This document shows, piece after piece, positions 60,797-64,000 of a DNA stretch of 64,000 nt (position 1 is its first letter; every line of letters begins with the position of its first letter). This stretch comes from Paracoccus sp. IB05 (GTDB lineage: Bacteria; Pseudomonadota; Alphaproteobacteria; Rhodobacterales; Rhodobacteraceae): the NCBI RefSeq assembly GCF_016405985.1, contig NZ_JAEFCF010000001.1, forward strand, positions 248,001 to 312,000, in the 5' to 3' direction. A program made the position numbers and the translations under genes. A model generated the notes under the pieces. The model was not told the origin of the DNA. It did not search any database and was given only the letters and a program-made list of their open reading frames with translations.

Positions 60797-62011
60797 TCAG
60801 TTCCAGTCGTGGCGCGGCGGCTTCACGCCGTTCAGCGCCCAGTTGCCCACGAGGTGGTATTTCCAGCGTACCGGATCATGCAGCGTATGGACGCGCGCAT
60901 TGCGCCAGTGGCGGTCAAAGGCGTGTTTTCGCAAGGAAGACCTGGTGCCGCCCAGCTCGAACAGCCGGTTGGTGGCTTCGATCGCGACCTCGGTTGTCAG
61001 CACTTTGGCCTTGGCCACTGCGACTGAGGCAAGCGCCACATTCTCCTCATCCGGCGCCGGTTTCGCAGCATCGAGCACCCTTCCCGCGCGCTCCAGCAAT
61101 GCCTCGGCGGCGGATTGACGGATCTCCAGTTCGCCGATCCTGAGGATGGTCAGCGGGTCTTCCGAAGCGCGTTCGACCCCGGCATCGATCCAGGGACGGG
61201 CGTGCTCGCGCACAAAGGCGATGGTGTCCTCCAGCGCGGCGCGCGCAATGCCCGCATCAATTGCCGCAGTGGTGATCTGCGCGAAAGGGCCGGCAAGGGT
61301 CGGGGTCTCGTAGGATTTGTAACTCGGGATCAGGTTGAAATCCTGCACCCGTAGGCGCTCCAGCAGCACCGTGCCACTGGATGTGGTGCGCTGGCCGATA
61401 CTGTCCCAGTCATCGACCACCACGAGCCCCGGCGTCTCACGCGCGACAAAGGCCAGCTGTGCGCGATCCTGATCATCCAGCGCCAGCACGCCGAGGTAAT
61501 GGGCGTAAAGCGAGCCGGTGCAATAGCCTTTGCGGCCCGAAATCAGGTAGCCTTCGCCGTCACGGGTGAGGCGGGTTTGCAGATCGGCCACGTTCTTGCC
61601 GCCGGTCTCGGACAGCGCATTGGCGAAGCGATGACCTTGCAGCACGAGGCCGAAATAATGCCGCTTCTGCTCTTCCGTCCCTTGCAGTCGCAGGTCTTCG
61701 AGGAGGCAATAATGGTTCTGCGGGATCTGCCCCAGCGACGGATCCGCAGCCGAGATGATCGCGATGACTTCGGCGAGTGTCGCGTAAGACACCTCGGCCC
61801 CGCCATAGGCTTTGGGCACCTGAATGCCCCAAAGGCCGGAATTCGAGAAATGGTCGACCACTTCAGCGGGGACCTGGCAGGTGGCGTCGCGCTCTGCCGC
61901 GCCGGGGCGCAGGAAGGCCGCAACCTCATGCGCGATCCGGATTGCCTCTGCATCATCGCGGATCACATGGGCGGCGGGCGGGTTGATCGGGTAATTCGCC
62001 GAGAGGGTCAT
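60797..62011 (-). CDS. sfnB: SfnB-type flavin-dependent oxidoreductase (sulfur acquisition)
   Basis: 404 residues, acyl-CoA-dehydrogenase fold: N-terminal helical domain ([20 protein letters not shown]), mid beta domain ([40 protein letters not shown]), C-terminal helices. It matches the SfnB/DszC branch, which oxidises sulfur compounds with flavin during sulfur limitation, rather than true acyl-CoA dehydrogenases. Its start overlaps the ssuD stop by 4 bp, giving a tight two-gene unit. The substrate is likely an organosulfur compound. Confidence 0.9.
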   Translation of the reverse strand: MTLSANYPINPPAAHVIRDDAEAIRIAHEVAAFLRPGAAERDATCQVPAEVVDHFSNSGLWGIQVPKAYGGAEVSYATLAEVIAIISAADPSLGQIPQNHYCLLEDLRLQGTEEQKRHYFGLVLQGHRFANALSETGGKNVADLQTRLTRDGEGYLISGRKGYCTGSLYAHYLGVLALDDQDRAQLAFVARETPGLVVVDDWDSIGQRTTSSGTVLLERLRVQDFNLIPSYKSYETPTLAGPFAQITTAAIDAGIARAALEDTIAFVREHARPWIDAGVERASEDPLTILRIGELEIRQSAAEALLERAGRVLDAAKPAPDEENVALASVAVAKAKVLTTEVAIEATNRLFELGGTRSSLRKHAFDRHWRNARVHTLHDPVRWKYHLVGNWALNGVKPPRHDWN

Positions 62012-63174
62012 GCTTTGGTTGCCTTCACATTGCCGCCATGGCCGCCGCCGCCAAAGACGGCGGGCGCGCCGAAGGACGGGCGCAGCGGAGCGGTCGCCGG
62101 TCTGATGCCAAGTTCGGGGAACAAAAGTTCCGCGACCGTATAGGCCTCTTCCAGATGCGGGTAACCCGAAGCGATCACGGTATCGATGCCGATCTCCTGG
62201 TATTCGCGCAGCCGTGCGGCGACCGTTGCGGGAGATCCCACCAGCGCTGTGCCCGCACCCGAGCGCACGAGGCCCACGCCCGCCCAGAGGTTCGGCGAAA
62301 CCTCAAGCCGGTCGCGGCGGCCCTCATGCAGGCGGCGCATCCTCTCCTGACCCACCGAATCCGACTGGGTTTTCTGCACCGCCTGGGCATTGGCAATGGT
62401 CTCATCCGAGAGATGCGAGATCAGGCGGTCGGCGGCGGCCCAGGCCTCCTCATCGGTTTCCCGCACGATGAAATGCAGCCTTATGCCGAATGTGACCTCG
62501 CGGCCCTTTGCCGCCGCCGCCGCGCGCACCGCTTTGACTTTTTCGGCCACCTGGGCAGGGGGCTCGCCCCAGGTCAGGTATTTCTCGACATAATCGCCGG
62601 CAAAATCATGTGCGGCCTCGGACGACCCCCCGAAATACAAAGGCGGGCGCGGTTCCTGGAAGGGCGGCAGGCCCAGCTTTGCATGATGGGCCTTGATATG
62701 TTTGCCGTCGAGATGCGCCTCGCCGGTTTCGAGCAGGCTGTTGAAGACGTCGAAAAACTCGCGCGCATGGGCATAGCGCTCGTCATGCGGCAGGAAGATG
62801 CCGTCCCCCGCCAGCTCTGCCGGCGCGCCGCCAACCACGATATTCAGCAAAAGCCGCCCGCGCGACAGCCGGTCGAGCGTCGAGGCCAGTCGCGCGTAAT
62901 AGGCCGGAGACGCGGTGCCCGGGCGCACGGCGACAAGGAATTTCAGCCGTTCGGTATGGGCGGCCAGGTCGGCCGCGAGGATGAAGCTTTCCTCGCAGGC
63001 GACCGAGGTTGGGATCAGCACGCCGGAATAGCCTAAGCCATCCGCCGCCCGGGCGATCTGGCGGAAGTAATCCGGGTCGCCGGGCCGCGCGCGCAGGTCG
63101 CTGCCCAGATAGGCACCATCGCCGGAGGAAGGGATGAACCACAGGAAATCCAGCGGTTTTTTCGGGTTGGTCAT
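62008..63174 (-). CDS. ssuD: FMNH2-dependent alkanesulfonate monooxygenase
   Basis: 388 residues, luciferase-like TIM barrel. Matches Ssu[81 protein letters not shown] and [20 protein letters not shown]. SsuD cleaves alkanesulfonates to aldehyde and sulfite, using reduced FMN from a partner reductase; no ssuE lies in this window. It follows a MetQ/NlpA-type binding-protein gene after a 128-bp gap with a hairpin. Confidence 0.94.
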   Translation of the reverse strand: MTNPKKPLDFLWFIPSSGDGAYLGSDLRARPGDPDYFRQIARAADGLGYSGVLIPTSVACEESFILAADLAAHTERLKFLVAVRPGTASPAYYARLASTLDRLSRGRLLLNIVVGGAPAELAGDGIFLPHDERYAHAREFFDVFNSLLETGEAHLDGKHIKAHHAKLGLPPFQEPRPPLYFGGSSEAAHDFAGDYVEKYLTWGEPPAQVAEKVKAVRAAAAAKGREVTFGIRLHFIVRETDEEAWAAADRLISHLSDETIANAQAVQKTQSDSVGQERMRRLHEGRRDRLEVSPNLWAGVGLVRSGAGTALVGSPATVAARLREYQEIGIDTVIASGYPHLEEAYTVAELLFPELGIRPATAPLRPSFGAPAVFGGGGHGGNVKATKA

Positions 63175-63204
63175 GTGAGGCTCCGGCGGGGTGAGTGAGA
63201 AGAT

Positions 63205-63236
63205 GTCTCCTGCCAGAGGTAACCCTGGCAGGAGAC
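63205..63236 (-). terminator. Perfect 12-bp hairpin between binding protein and ssuD
   Basis: GTCTCCTGCCAG / CTGGCAGGAGAC (63205-63216, 63225-63236) with an 8-nt loop. As after other binding-protein genes in this window, it probably lowers downstream expression relative to the binding protein. Confidence 0.6.
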
Positions 63237-63302
63237 GGACGGCGCGCAGGCATGAGGAGGTTACGCGCCCCGTCTTTTCGGGTTTGTATGCGCGCGAAGG
63301 CG

Positions 63303-64000
63303 TCAGAAGGCGGGGAAGATCTGGCCCTTGTAACGGTCAAGGATGAACTGGCGGGTCTCGTCGCTGTTCAGCGCTTTGGCGAGGATCTTGATGCGCGGAT
63401 CCTCGGTGTCACCGGGGCGGGTCACGAGATATTCGCTCCAGACGTTATGACCGTCCCGGCCATTGTCGATGAACAGCGCCTTGTCGATATCGAGACCGGC
63501 CTCGAAGACGTAGTTGCCGTTCAGCGCGCCCAGATCGACCTCGTTCAGCGCACGCGGCAAAAGCGCGGATTCCAGCTCGACGATATCGAGGTTTTTCGGG
63601 TTCTCGGAGATATCCTTCAGCCCCGGCAGCGGGTCATCGGGCGAGGTCAGCGATTTGAATTCGCCCAGTTTGATCAGGCCCAGCTGTTGCAGGAGCAAGA
63701 GCCCGCGCCCGCCATTGACCGGGTCATTCGGGATCGCGACTTTCGCACCATCCTGCAACTCATCAAGCGATGCGATCTTGGTCGAATAGGCGACATAGGG
63801 CTCGATATGGACCGGCACGATGACGGTCAGATTGTCGCCGCGCTCGCGGTTCCATTCGTTGAGGAAGGGGCGATACTGGTAGTAATTGCCGTCAAGCTCG
63901 CCCGAAACCAGCTGCGCATTGGGCTGGATGTAATCGGTGAAGACGCGGATATCGAGGTCGATGCCTTCTTTCGCGACAATGGGTTTCACGAATTCGAGGA
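63303..64000 (-). CDS. MetQ/NlpA-family ABC transporter substrate-binding protein, 5' end outside window
   Basis: The frame is open to base 64000, so the N-terminus (signal or lipobox) is missing; 232 residues are visible. NlpA/MetQ features: [60 protein letters not shown] and [20 protein letters not shown]. Classic members bind methionine; those beside SsuD/SfnB genes probably bind other sulfur compounds. As the first visible gene of the sulfur island it likely feeds the monooxygenases. Confidence 0.93.
   Translation of the reverse strand, partial: LEFVKPIVAKEGIDLDIRVFTDYIQPNAQLVSGELDGNYYQYRPFLNEWNRERGDNLTVIVPVHIEPYVAYSTKIASLDELQDGAKVAIPNDPVNGGRGLLLLQQLGLIKLGEFKSLTSPDDPLPGLKDISENPKNLDIVELESALLPRALNEVDLGALNGNYVFEAGLDIDKALFIDNGRDGHNVWSEYLVTRPGDTEDPRIKILAKALNSDETRQFILDRYKGQIFPAF

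Overview
The window is GC-rich DNA from a chromosome or large replicon. Genes are packed tightly, with many stop/start overlaps. Gene content points to an alphaproteobacterium of the Rhodobacterales (Rhodobacteraceae/Paracoccaceae type): RTX-Hint proteins, a cyoABCD-SURF1 quinol oxidase, many sugar, Liv and polyamine-type ABC importers, and a DMSP-lyase-like cupin. This placement is inferred from gene content; there is no rRNA or other phylogenetic marker here. I saw no tRNA, rRNA, CRISPR array, insertion sequence or prophage.

Layout. 1-2.6 kb: the end of a sugar ABC importer operon with a Gfo/Idh/MocA dehydrogenase. 2.6-4.3 kb: a TSUP permease and an RpiR-type regulator. 4.4-10.5 kb: an iron module with a FepA-like TonB receptor and a YncE-like beta-propeller on the minus strand, diverging from an OmpR-type two-component system. 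10.5-14.1 kb: a small hypothetical gene, a badly decayed ALDH7-type aldehyde dehydrogenase pseudogene, and a TetR/MFS efflux pair. 14.2-17.3 kb: a secreted RTX-Hint protein and an MHS-type transporter. 17.6-22.6 kb: cyoABCD and SURF1. 22.6-29.6 kb: a LacI regulator diverging from a seven-gene sugar or polyol uptake and oxidation operon. 29.7-38.4 kb (minus strand): a MalT-like LuxR regulator, a class II HDAC-like amidohydrolase and a Liv-type importer. 38.7-41.3 kb: a YdeP/FdhF-type molybdopterin oxidoreductase with a small partner. 41.3-42.0 kb: a VapBC-like toxin-antitoxin pair. 42.1-52.9 kb (plus strand): a DMSP-lyase-like cupin, a desaturase, two large glycosidase-like proteins, a PotDBCA-type importer and an isochorismatase-fold hydrolase.

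52.9-64.0 kb (all minus strand) is a sulfur island and the most interesting part. In transcription order it holds a MetQ/NlpA-type binding protein (cut by the window end), SsuD-type alkanesulfonate monooxygenase, SfnB-type flavoprotein, two CMD/AhpD-like proteins, an unrecognised GST-like protein, an EpsC-type serine acetyltransferase, a rhodanese, a second EpsC-type serine acetyltransferase, a family 2A (SrpI-type) encapsulin shell, and its cargo cysteine desulfurase with a long disordered N-terminal loading domain. Together these could free sulfite from organosulfonates, make O-acetylserine and cysteine, strip sulfur from cysteine inside the encapsulin and hand it on. The cargo gene carries one in-frame amber codon (TAG, codon 318) exactly where relatives have Trp, while every catalytic residue around it is intact. 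It is either a very recent pseudogene, a read-through case or a sequence error.

Many operon joints carry strong hairpins (terminators or intercistronic stem-loops), and several intergenic regions hold clear dyads that look like operators.
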